Below are positions 23,462 through 32,008 of a stretch of DNA of 64,000 nucleotides, in pieces. The position numbers were made by a program, and so were the translations under genes. How positions within the stretch are numbered: position 1 is the first letter of the stretch; each line of letters begins with the position of its first letter. The notes under the pieces are model-generated. The model was given only the letters and a program-made list of their open reading frames with translations, had not been told where the DNA came from and did not search any database. Source of the DNA: Sphingomonadales bacterium (GTDB lineage Bacteria > Pseudomonadota > Alphaproteobacteria > Sphingomonadales > Sphingomonadaceae); the NCBI GenBank assembly GCA_027490095.1, contig JAIXYT010000004.1, positions 1 to 64,000 on the forward strand, written 5' to 3'.

Positions 23462-24065
23462 GCGGGGACGAGGGATTTGCGGCGACCGGATCGTCGGCCC
23501 AGTCCAGCACGATCAGGTCGCTCAGATGGTCCGAGGTGAAGCGGACCAGCGGCGGCCGCGCCGGCAAGTCGGCGAGGATCATCCTGAGCTTGCCCATCTC
23601 GTAGCAGTTCTCGCCGCGGATGCGGTTGGTCAGCCGGTCGCCCTCCCAGTGGTTTTCGGTGGCAACCACATGGTCGACCCCCCAGCGGCGGGCGAGCGCC
23701 TCCACGAAATAGCGGCAGCTGGCCGTCGCCAGCCACACCTCCCGGCCGGCCGCCCGATCGGCCGCGATCGCGGCGAGTGCACCTGCGAGTTCCTCGCGGG
23801 CGCCGAAGCGGTCGGCGAACCCGGCCGCAGCCCGCTCCACCTTCGACCGGGGCACGCGACGCCCCATCAGCAGGGCCTGGGTCGCCTCTTTCAGCTCCTT
23901 GCGGCCGAGCGCCCCCACGGCAAAACCGGCGACGGGAAACAGGACCAGCGGCGCCAGAAGCAACCGCCACGGTGCCTCGGTCCGGGCATAGTGCAGCAAC
24001 CACCAGCTCCAGCTCGGCGTGCGGATCACCGTCTTGTCCATGTCGTAGATCGACAGCGGCTTCAT
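23412..24065 (-). CDS. HAD superfamily hydrolase, subfamily IB-like
   Basis: The 217-residue protein begins with the HAD nucleophile motif YDMDKTVIRTPS (the Asp pair DxD), has a WLATASCRYFVEALARRWGVD motif II region, and ends with SDLIVLDWADDPVAANPS. This is the PSP/SerB-like (IB) class, which usually acts on small phosphate esters; the substrate is unknown. A hydrophobic stretch LLLAPLVLFPVAGFAVGAL sits in the cap region, perhaps a membrane anchor, as in CicA-like members. Start at ATG 24065, sharing ATGA with the upstream nuclease gene. The 3' end lies 50 bases inside msrQ on the other strand. Confidence 0.85.
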   Translation of the reverse strand: MKPLSIYDMDKTVIRTPSWSWWLLHYARTEAPWRLLLAPLVLFPVAGFAVGALGRKELKEATQALLMGRRVPRSKVERAAAGFADRFGAREELAGALAAIAADRAAGREVWLATASCRYFVEALARRWGVDHVVATENHWEGDRLTNRIRGENCYEMGKLRMILADLPARPPLVRFTSDHLSDLIVLDWADDPVAANPSSPLRRVAGLRGWPVVDWA

Positions 24066-24553
24066 GGGCCCGACACGCGCGGGTTCCGCTCGCGCCAGGT
24101 GGGCGGCGGCAGCCGGTCTTCGGGCGGAAGCGCCCAGAGCCCCCGTCTCTCTTTCCGGGCAAGATCCTGACCGGCACGGATGCGGCTGTCCTTCAGATAG
24201 CGGTCGAACGCCCAGGCATGCCCGAACTGGGTCATGTAGGCGTTCACATAGGTCGGGCCCACCCAGATGCGTGCGACGAGCCGGCCGTAGCGGTCCCTGT
24301 CGGTCACCTCGATCCGCACGATGCGCCCTTCCACCTTGCGGCGCAGGGCCGAGCGTGCCTGCAGGCCCCAGGGCTGGGCAAGCTCAGGTGCGTCGATCCC
24401 GGCCAGCCGCAGCTCGCTCGTCCGCTTCACGTCGGGCCGGTAGAACATCAGGGAATCCCCATCCTTGACGCGGACGACCTCGCCGTCGAGGATCCTGGCG
24501 GCGGCCGGCGCAGCAACCAGAAGGAAGCACGCAAGGAGAAGGGCACGAAACAT
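24062..24553 (-). CDS. Exported thermonuclease (SNase)-like protein
   Basis: The 163-residue precursor has a signal peptide (MFRALLLACFLLVAAPAAA) and an SNase-like OB-fold. Visible are GEVVRVKDGDSL, ELRLAGIDAPELAQPWG and VTDRDRYGRLVARIW, and near the end the YNNAxG-like KDSRIRAGQDLARKERRGLWA. The conserved Asp/Arg/Glu set of staphylococcal nuclease seems present. Role unclear: scavenging or just a secreted OB protein. I chose ATG 24553 because it begins the signal peptide and has GGAAG before it; the ORF-track frame extends across antisense mlaE. It overlaps the HAD start by ATGA. Confidence 0.87.
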   Translation of the reverse strand: MFRALLLACFLLVAAPAAARILDGEVVRVKDGDSLMFYRPDVKRTSELRLAGIDAPELAQPWGLQARSALRRKVEGRIVRIEVTDRDRYGRLVARIWVGPTYVNAYMTQFGHAWAFDRYLKDSRIRAGQDLARKERRGLWALPPEDRLPPPTWRERNPRVSGP

Positions 24554-24625
24554 CGGCGCTTCCTTGCATCGGGGGCGGGCGATATGCAAAGCCATAGCGG
24601 GGAAACAGGAGAGCATCGGCCGCGA

Positions 24626-25768
24626 ATGCCAGACACGGCACCACCAGACGCGCGTTCCGACGCCCCTGCACTCGACATCAGCCTTGAGGGCGGCACCCTG
24701 CGCTTCGTCGGCCGCCTGTCGATCGCGCGGATCTCGGAAACCGAACGCCGCCTGCACGAACTGCTCGATACCGTCGAAGGGCCGCTGCTCATCGACCTGT
24801 CGAAGGTCAGCCGGATCGACACGGTGGGGGCCTGGATGGTGCATCGCCTGCTTCGGGACCGGCCCGGGAGCGCGGTTGTCGGGGCGAGCGCCGACGCCGA
24901 ACGGCTGATCCTGGAAGTGGCCGCGGCCGATCGACCCTGCGAGATGCGCCCGGCGCATGAACCCTTCCTCACCCGCGAACTGGAGCGGCTGGGGCGCTAC
25001 ATGATCCTTGCCTGGGTCAACTTCACGGCGATCCTGGGGTTCATCGGGCTGTCCATCATTTCCGCCTGGAACGCCTTCACCTCGCGCCGGGGCGTGCGCT
25101 GGGGCGCCGTCACCGTCCAGATGGAGCAGGTGGGCGTCAATGCGCTGGGCATCATCGGGCTCATGAGCTTCCTGATCGGAATCGTGCTCGCCCAGCAGGG
25201 GGCCGTGCAGCTGCGGCAGTTCGGGGCCGAGATCTTCGTGATCAACCTGGTCGGCCGCGCCACCTTCCGCGAGCTCGGGATCCTGCTGACCGCAATCATG
25301 GTCGCCGGCCGCTCGGCCTCGGCCTTTGCCGCGCAGATCGGATCGATGAAGCTCGCCGAGGAGGTGGATGCAATGCGCACCATCGGGCTCGATCCGATCG
25401 AGGTTCTGGTGCTTCCGCGCACGATCGCGCTGATCCTGATGATGCCGCTGCTGGCCTTCTACGCTTCGATCCTGGCGATCATCGGCGGCGGGCTGTTCAC
25501 CTGGATCTCGCTGGACATTCCGCCGGCCACCTATGTGCAGCGCCTGCGCGAGGTGGTGCCGATGGCGGACTTCTGGATCGGCATGTCGAAGGCGCCGGTG
25601 TTCGGGGCCATCATCGCGATCATCGGCTGTCACCAGGGCTTCAAGGTCTCCGGCAATGCCGAATCGGTGGGCCAGCGGACCACCCAGGCCGTGGTGGAGG
25701 CCATCTTCCTCGTGATCGTCCTCGATGCCGTGTTCGCGGTGTTCTACTCGGCGCTGGGGTTCAATTGA
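24626..25768 (+). CDS. mlaE: STAS-domain MlaE-type ABC transporter permease
   Basis: This is the permease of the Mla-type MCE system that moves phospholipids between outer and inner membranes. The 380-residue protein is a fusion. Residues about 15-105 are a STAS domain (LEGGTLRFVGRLSIARISE, then GPLLIDLSKVSRIDTVGAWMV), equivalent to the separate MlaB of E. coli. The rest is the permease with QMEQVGVNALGIIGLMSFLIGIVLA and a late TM region (VEAIFLVIVLDAVFAVFYSALGF). ATG 24626 is chosen; another in-frame ATG at 24584 cannot be excluded. The stop overlaps the mlaF start. It is divergent from the nuclease gene. Confidence 0.92.
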   Translation: MPDTAPPDARSDAPALDISLEGGTLRFVGRLSIARISETERRLHELLDTVEGPLLIDLSKVSRIDTVGAWMVHRLLRDRPGSAVVGASADAERLILEVAAADRPCEMRPAHEPFLTRELERLGRYMILAWVNFTAILGFIGLSIISAWNAFTSRRGVRWGAVTVQMEQVGVNALGIIGLMSFLIGIVLAQQGAVQLRQFGAEIFVINLVGRATFRELGILLTAIMVAGRSASAFAAQIGSMKLAEEVDAMRTIGLDPIEVLVLPRTIALILMMPLLAFYASILAIIGGGLFTWISLDIPPATYVQRLREVVPMADFWIGMSKAPVFGAIIAIIGCHQGFKVSGNAESVGQRTTQAVVEAIFLVIVLDAVFAVFYSALGFN

Positions 25769-26568
25769 TGCGCGAGCCCGGCACCGAGCCCATCATCAAG
25801 GTCAGCGGCCTCGTGAACCGCTTCGGAAACCAGACCGTGCACGAGGGGCTCGACCTCGATGTCTGGCCCGGCGAGATCCTGGGCGTGGTGGGTGGATCGG
25901 GCACGGGCAAGTCGGTGCTGATGCGGTCGATCATCGGGCTGCAGCATCCGGCGGAGGGCCATATCGAAGTGCTTGGCCGCAGCGTGATGGGCGGCGACAC
26001 GACACAGAACCAGGACCTGACGCGCCAGTGGGGCGTGCTGTTCCAGGGCGGCGCCCTGTTTTCCGGCCTCACGGTCGCGGAGAACATCCAGGTGCCGATC
26101 CGCGAGTATTTCACCCTGTCGCAGGGGCTGATGGACGAGATCGCCGCCTACAAGATCGCGATGGTCGGCCTGCCACCCGAGGCCGGGCCCAAATATCCGT
26201 CCGAACTGTCGGGCGGGATGAAGAAGCGCGCAGCGCTTGCCCGGGCGCTTGCGCTCGACCCCAGGCTGCTGTTCCTCGACGAACCGACCGCCGGGCTGGA
26301 TCCGATTGCAGCCGACGGGTTCGACACGCTGATCCGCACCCTTGCGGAAACCATGCAGCTGACGGTGTTTCTGATCACGCACGACCTCGACACGCTGCAC
26401 GCCATCTGCGACCGGGTGGCGGTGATCGCCGAGAAACGCATCATCGCCTGCGGAACCGTCGCCGAGCTGTCGCGCTTCGACCATCCGTGGGTGCAGGAGT
26501 ATTTTTCCGGTCCCCGCGGCCGTGCGGCTGCAATCGCCCAGCACCATGCCCCGGTGGAAGTGGGCTGA
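25768..26568 (+). CDS. mlaF: Mla-type ABC transporter ATP-binding protein
   Basis: MlaF powers the lipid transporter. The 266-residue protein has Walker A VGGSGTGKSVLMRS (about residue 45), the MlaF-type signature ELSGGMKKRAALARALAL and Walker B RLLFLDEPTAGLDP, then the switch His in LITHDLDTLHAICD. The ATG at 25768 overlaps the mlaE TGA by one base, and the stop TGA overlaps the mlaD ATG in the same way. The tight packing shows a single operon of four genes with mlaD and the lipoprotein. Confidence 0.95.
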   Translation: MREPGTEPIIKVSGLVNRFGNQTVHEGLDLDVWPGEILGVVGGSGTGKSVLMRSIIGLQHPAEGHIEVLGRSVMGGDTTQNQDLTRQWGVLFQGGALFSGLTVAENIQVPIREYFTLSQGLMDEIAAYKIAMVGLPPEAGPKYPSELSGGMKKRAALARALALDPRLLFLDEPTAGLDPIAADGFDTLIRTLAETMQLTVFLITHDLDTLHAICDRVAVIAEKRIIACGTVAELSRFDHPWVQEYFSGPRGRAAAIAQHHAPVEVG

Positions 26569-27524
26569 TGGAAAACCGGCACAACCATGTCCTGGTGGGC
26601 GCCGTCACCTTCGTGCTGGTGCTCGCGCTGTTCGGCTTCGTGCTGTGGCTCGCCCGCTTTTCGCGCGAGGACAAGGCCGAATATGACATCTTCTTCGCCC
26701 AGTCGGTTTCGGGCCTTGCCGTCGGCTCCAACGTCTCCTTCTCGGGCGTGCCGGTTGGCCAGGTGCAGCGCATCGCGCTGATGCCGGAAACGCCGCAGTT
26801 CATCCGCGTTCGCGTCGCGCTGCAGCCGGACACGCCGATCCTGGAGGGCACCACCGCCAGCCTGAATTCGGTGGGCTTCACCGGCGTGACCGAGGTGCAG
26901 CTGTCGGGCAGCATGCGCGGCCAGGCGCCGCTCACCGAGCCGGGTCCCTATGGCGTGCCGGTAATTCCGGCCACCTCCGGCGGCTTCGGCCAGATCCTGG
27001 AAAGCGCACCGGAAGTCATCGAACGCGCCTCAACCCTGCTTGCGCGGCTGAACGAGATCTTCAACGACGAGAACCGCGCCCGCTTTGCGAGCCTGATCGA
27101 CAATCTGGACAAGGTGTCGGGCGAGGTGGCGCAGGAGGGCCCCGCCATCCGGGCGGCAGTGCGCGAGGCCGAGCAGACACTGAAGGCAGCCACCCGCGCC
27201 GCCGACAGCCTGGCGAAGACGAGCGAGGCTGCCAACACCATCCTCACCGAGGACGGCCGGCCGATGATCGCCGAACTGAAGCGGGCCATCGTGACGGCCG
27301 AGGCAACCCTTCAGCGCGTCGACCGGCTTGCAAAGGCAGCCGAGCCGGGCGTCAACAGCCTGTCCACCCAGACGGTGCCGCAGGTGAACCAGCTGGTCGC
27401 CGATCTGCGCGATGTCAGCCAGCAGATGGGCGCGCTCGCCGCCAAGCTGGACGAGGATCCGCTGGGCGCCGTCACCGGCGGACGCCCGCTTCCCGATTAC
27501 GAGCCGGAGGCGGAGCCGAGATGA
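26568..27524 (+). CDS. mlaD: MCE-family substrate-binding protein MlaD
   Basis: MlaD forms the ring that holds lipid next to the permease. The 318-residue protein has an N-terminal anchor (HVLVGAVTFVLVLALFGFVLWLA), an MCE domain (residues 40-120: YDIFFAQSVSGLAVGSNVSF, GVPVGQVQRIAL and the VGFTGVTEVQLSG block), and a long helical tail from about residue 145 with regular Leu/Ala spacing likely to be a coiled coil. At 318 residues it is longer than E. coli MlaD (183) and closer to the PqiB-like long-tail type, which may bridge the periplasm. It overlaps mlaF by one base. Confidence 0.92.
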   Translation: MENRHNHVLVGAVTFVLVLALFGFVLWLARFSREDKAEYDIFFAQSVSGLAVGSNVSFSGVPVGQVQRIALMPETPQFIRVRVALQPDTPILEGTTASLNSVGFTGVTEVQLSGSMRGQAPLTEPGPYGVPVIPATSGGFGQILESAPEVIERASTLLARLNEIFNDENRARFASLIDNLDKVSGEVAQEGPAIRAAVREAEQTLKAATRAADSLAKTSEAANTILTEDGRPMIAELKRAIVTAEATLQRVDRLAKAAEPGVNSLSTQTVPQVNQLVADLRDVSQQMGALAAKLDEDPLGAVTGGRPLPDYEPEAEPR

Positions 27525-27546
27525 CCGACACGGAGGCCCAGCCGAA

Positions 27547-28143
27547 ATGACCCGCACCTCCCTCCTGCTGCTGCCGCTGCTGCTGGGCGCCTGCAGCCCG
27601 ATCGTCCAGATCGGTGGCAATACACCCCGCCCGAATGCCGTCTACACCCTGTCGGCTGCACCGCCCACGGCCGTGCCGGCCGGCACGGCGCCGATCGACA
27701 TGGCGCGGGCCGTCACGGTCGACACGCCATCGATACCCGGCGCGCTGCAGACGCTCAGGATGCCGGTCAGCGTGTCGGACACGACGATCCAGTATGTGAA
27801 GGGCGCGCAATGGTCCGAACAGCCCAACCGGCTGTTCCAGCGGCTGCTGGCCGACACGCTCGTGCATGCGGGCATCGCGGTCGTGGACCAGCGCTCATCG
27901 GGCCAGACCGGCGGGCGGCGGCTGACAGGGCAGCTGATGGCTTTCGGGCTGGATGTGCGCGACGGCCGGCAGGTGAAGGTTCGCTTCGACGCGACGCTTG
28001 CGGGTCCCGATGGCGTGCGACAGCGGCGGTTCGAGCGCGAGGCGCCCGTTGCGAGCGCGGATGGGGCGGACGTGGCGCTGGCGCTGAACGGGGCGGCGAA
28101 CCTGGTCGCGGTGGATGTGGCGGCCTGGGTGAAGGGCGCCTGA
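27547..28143 (+). CDS. ABC-type transport auxiliary lipoprotein (PqiC/LptE-like DUF330 type)
   Basis: The 198-residue product has a lipobox (LLLLPLLLGACSPI, Cys 16), so it is an outer-membrane or periplasmic lipoprotein. Mature sequence shows the family pattern: YTLSAAPPTA near residue 35, TIQYVKGAQWSEQPNRLFQRLLADTL, and the LTGQLMAFGLD and KVRFDATLAG strands. Members sit at the end of MCE operons, and PqiC is the best-known example, forming a ring at the outer membrane. It is the fourth gene of the operon, 22 bases after mlaD. ATG 27547 begins the signal peptide. Confidence 0.87.
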   Translation: MTRTSLLLLPLLLGACSPIVQIGGNTPRPNAVYTLSAAPPTAVPAGTAPIDMARAVTVDTPSIPGALQTLRMPVSVSDTTIQYVKGAQWSEQPNRLFQRLLADTLVHAGIAVVDQRSSGQTGGRRLTGQLMAFGLDVRDGRQVKVRFDATLAGPDGVRQRRFEREAPVASADGADVALALNGAANLVAVDVAAWVKGA

Positions 28144-28189
28144 CGGACGGGACCGCTAGGCCGGCTACGTCAACGGCTGCAGCAGACAG

Positions 28190-28218
28190 TTGACCCTGCT
28201 GCCCCGAGACGGTATCGC
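28190..28218 (+). promoter_or_regulatory. Promoter of the tRNA-Met gene, stringent-type discriminator
   Basis: TTGACC (28190-28195) and TATCGC (28213-28218) are exactly 17 bases apart. The following bases are GC-only (GCGCGC), the discriminator pattern of stringently controlled stable-RNA promoters. The predicted start lies about 11 bases before the mature tRNA. A GCAGCAG/CTGCTGC 7-bp inverted repeat overlaps the -35. Confidence 0.6.
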
Positions 28219-28236
28219 GCGCGCTCTTTCAAGGCT

Positions 28237-28313
28237 GGCGGGGTAGCTCAGCTGGTTAGAGCACAGGATTCATAACCCTGAGGCCGCGGGTTCAAGTCCC
28301 GCCCCCGCCACCA
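28237..28313 (+). tRNA. tRNA-Met (anticodon CAU)
   Basis: A 77-nt cloverleaf: acceptor GGCGGGG pairs with CCCCGCC, then discriminator A and an encoded CCA. The D arm GCTCAGCTGGTTAGAGC, the anticodon loop TTCATAA (anticodon at 28271-28273) and the T arm GCGGGTTCAAGTCCCGC are all visible. The last anticodon-stem pair is an A-C mismatch. A CAU anticodon can also mean initiator Met or lysidine-modified Ile2. The fully paired 1-72 bases argue against initiator, and the body resembles elongator Met rather than Ile2, but I cannot settle this without comparison. Confidence 0.9.
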
Positions 28314-28396
28314 TGCTGCTCGACAGCAGCTCCAGGACAATCCAGCCTGCATTCCCGGCTTTGCCGCAGCCGTGGGCGCGCGCTATGGCGTTCGCC

Positions 28397-29380
28397 ATGC
28401 ACAGGTTCCTCGCGTCCGCAATCGTCCTCCTCGCCACCCCGTCGACCGCGTCGGCGGCAGACTGGGCCATCGCCATCCATGGCGGCGCCGGAGTCATCGA
28501 GCGCGCCGACATCAGCGCCGCCGACGATGCGGCCATCCGCGCCGATCTCGCAAAGGCCCTGGACGCCGGCACTGCCATCCTGAAGGCTGGCGGCAGCTCG
28601 ACCGACGCGGTCGTCGCCGCCGTCGCAGCGCTGGAGGCCTCGCCCTGGTTCAATGCGGGTGTCGGCGCGGTCTTCACGTCGGCCGGCACCATTGAGCTTG
28701 ATGCCGCAATGATGGAGGGTGAAGGCCGCCGGGCGGGCGCCGTGACGGGCGTGAAATCCACCCTCAGCCCCATCGCGCTCGCCCGCACGCTGATGGACAA
28801 GGGGCCGCATGTGTTCCTCGCCGGCCCCGCAGCCGACGAATATGCCCGCGAGGTCGGCCTCTCCCAGGTGCCCAACAGCCATTTCATGACCGAGCGGCGC
28901 CGGAAGCAGCTGAACGACCTCAGGATGCGCAACCAGGGCGCTTCGCTCGAACGCCCCGAGGTGCGGATGGGCACTGTGGGCGCTGTCGCGCGCGACGTGA
29001 AAGGCACGGTCGCGGCCGGAACATCCACCGGTGGCCTCACGGGCAAGTCCCCCGGCCGGGTCGGCGACGCCCCGCTGGTCGGCGCCGGCACGCTGGCCGA
29101 CAACCGCTGCGGCGCGATCTCGGCGACCGGCTCGGGCGAGATCTTCATCCGCACGCGCGTCGCCTCGCAGATCTGCGATGCGGCCCGCTTCGGCAAGGTG
29201 CCGCTGCAGAAGGCCGCCGATACAACGCTTGCCGAGGTGCTGGCGCTGGGTGGCGATGGCGGGGTCATCGTGCTCGGCCCCTCGGGCGACGGGCTGTTCA
29301 GCTTCAACTCGGCCGGCATGTACCGCGGCCGCGCAAGCGCGAAGGGCCCGCGCGAGATCAAGGTCTATGGCGACGAATGA
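28397..29380 (+). CDS. iaaA: Isoaspartyl peptidase/L-asparaginase (Ntn hydrolase)
   Basis: The 327-residue precursor removes isoaspartyl residues from damaged peptides and has asparaginase activity. It begins with a signal peptide (MHRFLASAIVLLATPSTASA), then the family opening WAIAIHGGAGVIE and a DAVVAAVAALEASPWFNAGVGAVF block. The autocleavage site is MGTVGAVARD (new N-terminal Thr nucleophile), followed by AAGTSTGGLTGKSPGRVGD that binds substrate. The precursor would be split into alpha and beta chains in the periplasm. The ORF begins in the ORF track at the tRNA CCA end; ATG 28397 starts the signal peptide. Its stop overlaps the next gene by ATGA. Confidence 0.93.
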   Translation: MHRFLASAIVLLATPSTASAADWAIAIHGGAGVIERADISAADDAAIRADLAKALDAGTAILKAGGSSTDAVVAAVAALEASPWFNAGVGAVFTSAGTIELDAAMMEGEGRRAGAVTGVKSTLSPIALARTLMDKGPHVFLAGPAADEYAREVGLSQVPNSHFMTERRRKQLNDLRMRNQGASLERPEVRMGTVGAVARDVKGTVAAGTSTGGLTGKSPGRVGDAPLVGAGTLADNRCGAISATGSGEIFIRTRVASQICDAARFGKVPLQKAADTTLAEVLALGGDGGVIVLGPSGDGLFSFNSAGMYRGRASAKGPREIKVYGDE

Positions 29381-30585
29381 GCGACCATAGCGACGTCCTG
29401 ATCATCGGGGCAGGCCAGGCAGGCGCCCAGGCCGCCATCTCGCTGAGGCAGGAGGGCTTTGCCGGCAGCATCCGCATGGTGGGCGAGGAACCCGACCTGC
29501 CCTACGAGCGCCCGCCGCTGTCGAAGGACTATCTCGCCGGCGAGCGCACGGCTGACCGCCTGCTGCTGCGCCCGCCCGCCTTTTGGGCCGAGCGCGGGGT
29601 CGAGATCCTGACGGGCGTGCGCATCACCCGCGTCGACGGCAATGTGGCGCAGGCGGAAGACGGTCGCAGCTTCGGCTTCGACATCCTGATCTGGGCGGCC
29701 GGGGGCCACGCGCGGCGCCTCGCCTGCCCGGGTGCCGGGCTCGGCGGCGTCCATGTGATCCGGACGCGGCAAGACGACGACGACCTGCGCGCGGACCTCA
29801 GGACTGCTTACAGGATCGTCATCGTCGGCGGCGGCTATGTCGGGCTGGAGGCGGCAGCCGTGCTCAGCAAGGCGGGCAAGGATGTGACCGTCGTCGAGGC
29901 GCAGGGCCGCCTTCTCGCGCGGGTCGCGGGGCCGGAGGTCTCGGACTTCTACAGGGCCGCGCACGAAGCCCATGGCGTACGCGTCCTGCTCGATGCGCAG
30001 GTAGAGGCGCTGGAGGGCGACGCACGTGTCGCCGCGGTACGGCTGGCAGACGGCAGCATCCTGCCCACCGACCTGGTGATCGCCGGCATCGGCCTGATCC
30101 CCTCGGTCGCCCCGCTCGGGCTCGATGCGGTGGAGGTGGATGGGCATTGCCGCACCACGCTGCCCCACGTCTATGCCATCGGCGACTGCGCGGCGCATGT
30201 GAACCGCTATGCCGGGGGCGCGCGCATACGGCTGGAATCCGTGCAGAATGCCGTCGACATGGCAAAGGCCGCCGCAGCCCACATCGTCCATGGCGATGCG
30301 GCGAAGCCCTATGACGCCTGCCCCTGGTTCTGGTCGAACCAGTATGACCTCAAGCTGCAGACGGTCGGCCTGTCGGTCGGGCATGATTCGCGCGTGGTCC
30401 GGGGCGATCCCACCAGCGGCAATTGGTCCCTCGTCTATCTGAGGGCTGGCGCAGTAATCGCGCTCGACTGCATCAACGCGCCGAGGGACTATGTGCAGGG
30501 CAAGGCGCTGGTGGAGCGCGGCGCAAGGGTTTCGCCCGAGCTCCTGGCCGATGCACAGGTTCCGCTGAAATCACTGGAAGGATGA
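29377..30585 (+). CDS. Rhodocoxin/ferredoxin reductase-like FAD-NAD(P) oxidoreductase
   Basis: The 402-residue flavoprotein has two dinucleotide folds, DVLIIGAGQAGAQAAISL for FAD and RIVIVGGGYVGLEAAAVLSK for NAD(P)H, and a second FAD motif HVYAIGDCAAH. This is the order of the putidaredoxin/rhodocoxin reductase group, which feeds electrons to [2Fe-2S] ferredoxins for P450s or dioxygenases. The C-terminal domain contains PWFWSNQYDLKLQTVGL as in the group. No ferredoxin or P450 lies nearby, so the partner is unknown. It shares ATGA with iaaA and lies directly ahead of the nitronate monooxygenase. Confidence 0.88.
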   Translation: MSDHSDVLIIGAGQAGAQAAISLRQEGFAGSIRMVGEEPDLPYERPPLSKDYLAGERTADRLLLRPPAFWAERGVEILTGVRITRVDGNVAQAEDGRSFGFDILIWAAGGHARRLACPGAGLGGVHVIRTRQDDDDLRADLRTAYRIVIVGGGYVGLEAAAVLSKAGKDVTVVEAQGRLLARVAGPEVSDFYRAAHEAHGVRVLLDAQVEALEGDARVAAVRLADGSILPTDLVIAGIGLIPSVAPLGLDAVEVDGHCRTTLPHVYAIGDCAAHVNRYAGGARIRLESVQNAVDMAKAAAAHIVHGDAAKPYDACPWFWSNQYDLKLQTVGLSVGHDSRVVRGDPTSGNWSLVYLRAGAVIALDCINAPRDYVQGKALVERGARVSPELLADAQVPLKSLEG

Positions 30586-30590
30586 CACCC

Positions 30591-31559
30591 ATGCACCCGA
30601 TCACCGCCAGGCTCCGCGCCCGCATGCAGCTGCCGCTGATCGGCTCGCCGCTGTTCATCATCTCCAACCCGGACCTGGTGATCGCCCAGTGCAAGGCGGG
30701 CGTGATCGGCAGCTTCCCCAGCCTGAACGCGCGGCCGCTTCCCCAGCTGGAAGAGTGGCTGCAGCGCCTGAACACCGAGCTTGGGCCGGATGACGCGCCC
30801 TATGCGGTGAACCTGATCGTCCACAAGTCGACCGACCGGCTGATGGCCGACCTGGAGCTGGTGGTGAAGTACAAGGTGCCGGTCGTCATCACCTCGCTGG
30901 GTGCGCGGGAGGACGTGAACGCCGCGGTCCACAGCTATGGCGGCGTGGTGCTGCACGACGTCATCAACAACCGCTTCGCGAAGAAGGCGATCGAGAAGGG
31001 CGCCGATGGCATCATCGCGGTCGCGGCCGGCGCCGGGGGCCATGCGGGCACGCTGTCTCCCTTCGCGCTGGTGTCGGAAATCCGCGAATGGTTCGATGGG
31101 CCGCTGGCACTTTCGGGCGCGATGGGCACGGGCGCAAACATCCTGGGCGCCGAGGCCATGGGCGCGGACTTCGGCTACATGGGCTCGGCCTTCATCGCCA
31201 CCACCGAAGCGCGCGCCGACGAACGCTACAAGCAGGCGATCGTCGAAGGCCAGGCCTCGGACATCGTCTATTCCGACCTCTTCACCGGTGTGTCGGGCAA
31301 CTATCTGAGGCCCTCGATCGTGGCGGCGGGCCTTGATCCCGACAATCTGCCCAAGGGCGACTATTCGACCATGAACTTCGGCTCGGGCGGCAACACCGAA
31401 GCCAAGGCCTGGCGCGACATCTGGGGCTCGGGCCAGGGCATCGGCGCAGTGAAGGCCGTGCTGCCGGCCGCCGAGCTGATCGCCCGCCTGAAGCGCGAAT
31501 ATGCGGCCGCGCGGGCACGGCTGCTGGGCGAGAATGCGGCGGCACTTGCTGCGGAGTAG
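30591..31559 (+). CDS. Nitronate monooxygenase / 2-nitropropane dioxygenase-like flavoprotein
   Basis: The 322-residue TIM-barrel flavoenzyme shows GSPLFIISNPDLVIAQCKAGVIGSFPSLNARP and GIIAVAAGAGGHAGTLSPFALV, the hallmark of class I nitronate monooxygenases with the catalytic His in GAGGHAG. MGADFGYMGSAFIATTEA follows, binding FMN phosphate. These enzymes detoxify propionate-3-nitronate or act as enoyl reductases; the substrate here is not known. GGAAGG nine bases upstream supports ATG 30591; an ATG at 30582 overlaps the previous stop by ATGA and is an alternative. The small membrane protein gene overlaps its 3' end. Confidence 0.9.
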   Translation: MHPITARLRARMQLPLIGSPLFIISNPDLVIAQCKAGVIGSFPSLNARPLPQLEEWLQRLNTELGPDDAPYAVNLIVHKSTDRLMADLELVVKYKVPVVITSLGAREDVNAAVHSYGGVVLHDVINNRFAKKAIEKGADGIIAVAAGAGGHAGTLSPFALVSEIREWFDGPLALSGAMGTGANILGAEAMGADFGYMGSAFIATTEARADERYKQAIVEGQASDIVYSDLFTGVSGNYLRPSIVAAGLDPDNLPKGDYSTMNFGSGGNTEAKAWRDIWGSGQGIGAVKAVLPAAELIARLKREYAAARARLLGENAAALAAE

Positions 31560-32007
31560 ATTGCGCCGTCTTTTCGCTTCGCCCTTCTGGGCATACGTTC
31601 TGTTCGCAGCGTTCGTCGCGTCTGCGATCATCGTGTCCACCGAAGTCCTGGCACGCTCCAGGGTCGAGCTTCTGGAGCCATCCGCTGCGTTCAGGCAAAC
31701 GATGGCAGACATCCGGGACTTTCCGGCGGCGTTTGGCCTTCTGGTCCTGCCGTTCCTGATCCTGGGCTACGGGTGCAGCCTGCACCACAATCTGACGTCC
31801 CGTCCGATTGCAATCGCCATTGCCGTGATGACGGCTGGCGGCCTTGCATGGCTGTACCTCGAGCTTTTCGAAGACTCACTCCGGGCTTTGCAGGATGGGG
31901 CTTGGACAGCTGCTGCGCTCGCGGCCGGGTTCCGCATGATCTATGGGGTTGGCGTGGCGGGCGTCTATGTCGTGCTCGCACATCTGCTTCGAGCCCGTGC
32001 CAGATGA
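31534..32007 (+). CDS. Small integral membrane protein, unknown
   Basis: About 157 residues with four hydrophobic segments: FWAYVLFAAFVASAIIV, AAFGLLVLPFLILGYGCSL, PIAIAIAVMTAGGLAWLYLE and a last one near GVAGVYVVLAHLL. Basic N terminus suggests a cytoplasmic start. I found no known family. The start is uncertain: ATG 31534 overlaps nitronate monooxygenase by 26 bases, while a TTG at 31561 has GGAG five bases upstream and gives 148 residues. It ends one base from the convergent Mth938-like gene, so it has no terminator of its own there. Confidence 0.55.
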   Translation: MRRHLLRSRLRRLFASPFWAYVLFAAFVASAIIVSTEVLARSRVELLEPSAAFRQTMADIRDFPAAFGLLVLPFLILGYGCSLHHNLTSRPIAIAIAVMTAGGLAWLYLELFEDSLRALQDGAWTAAALAAGFRMIYGVGVAGVYVVLAHLLRARAR

Positions 32008-32008
32008 T

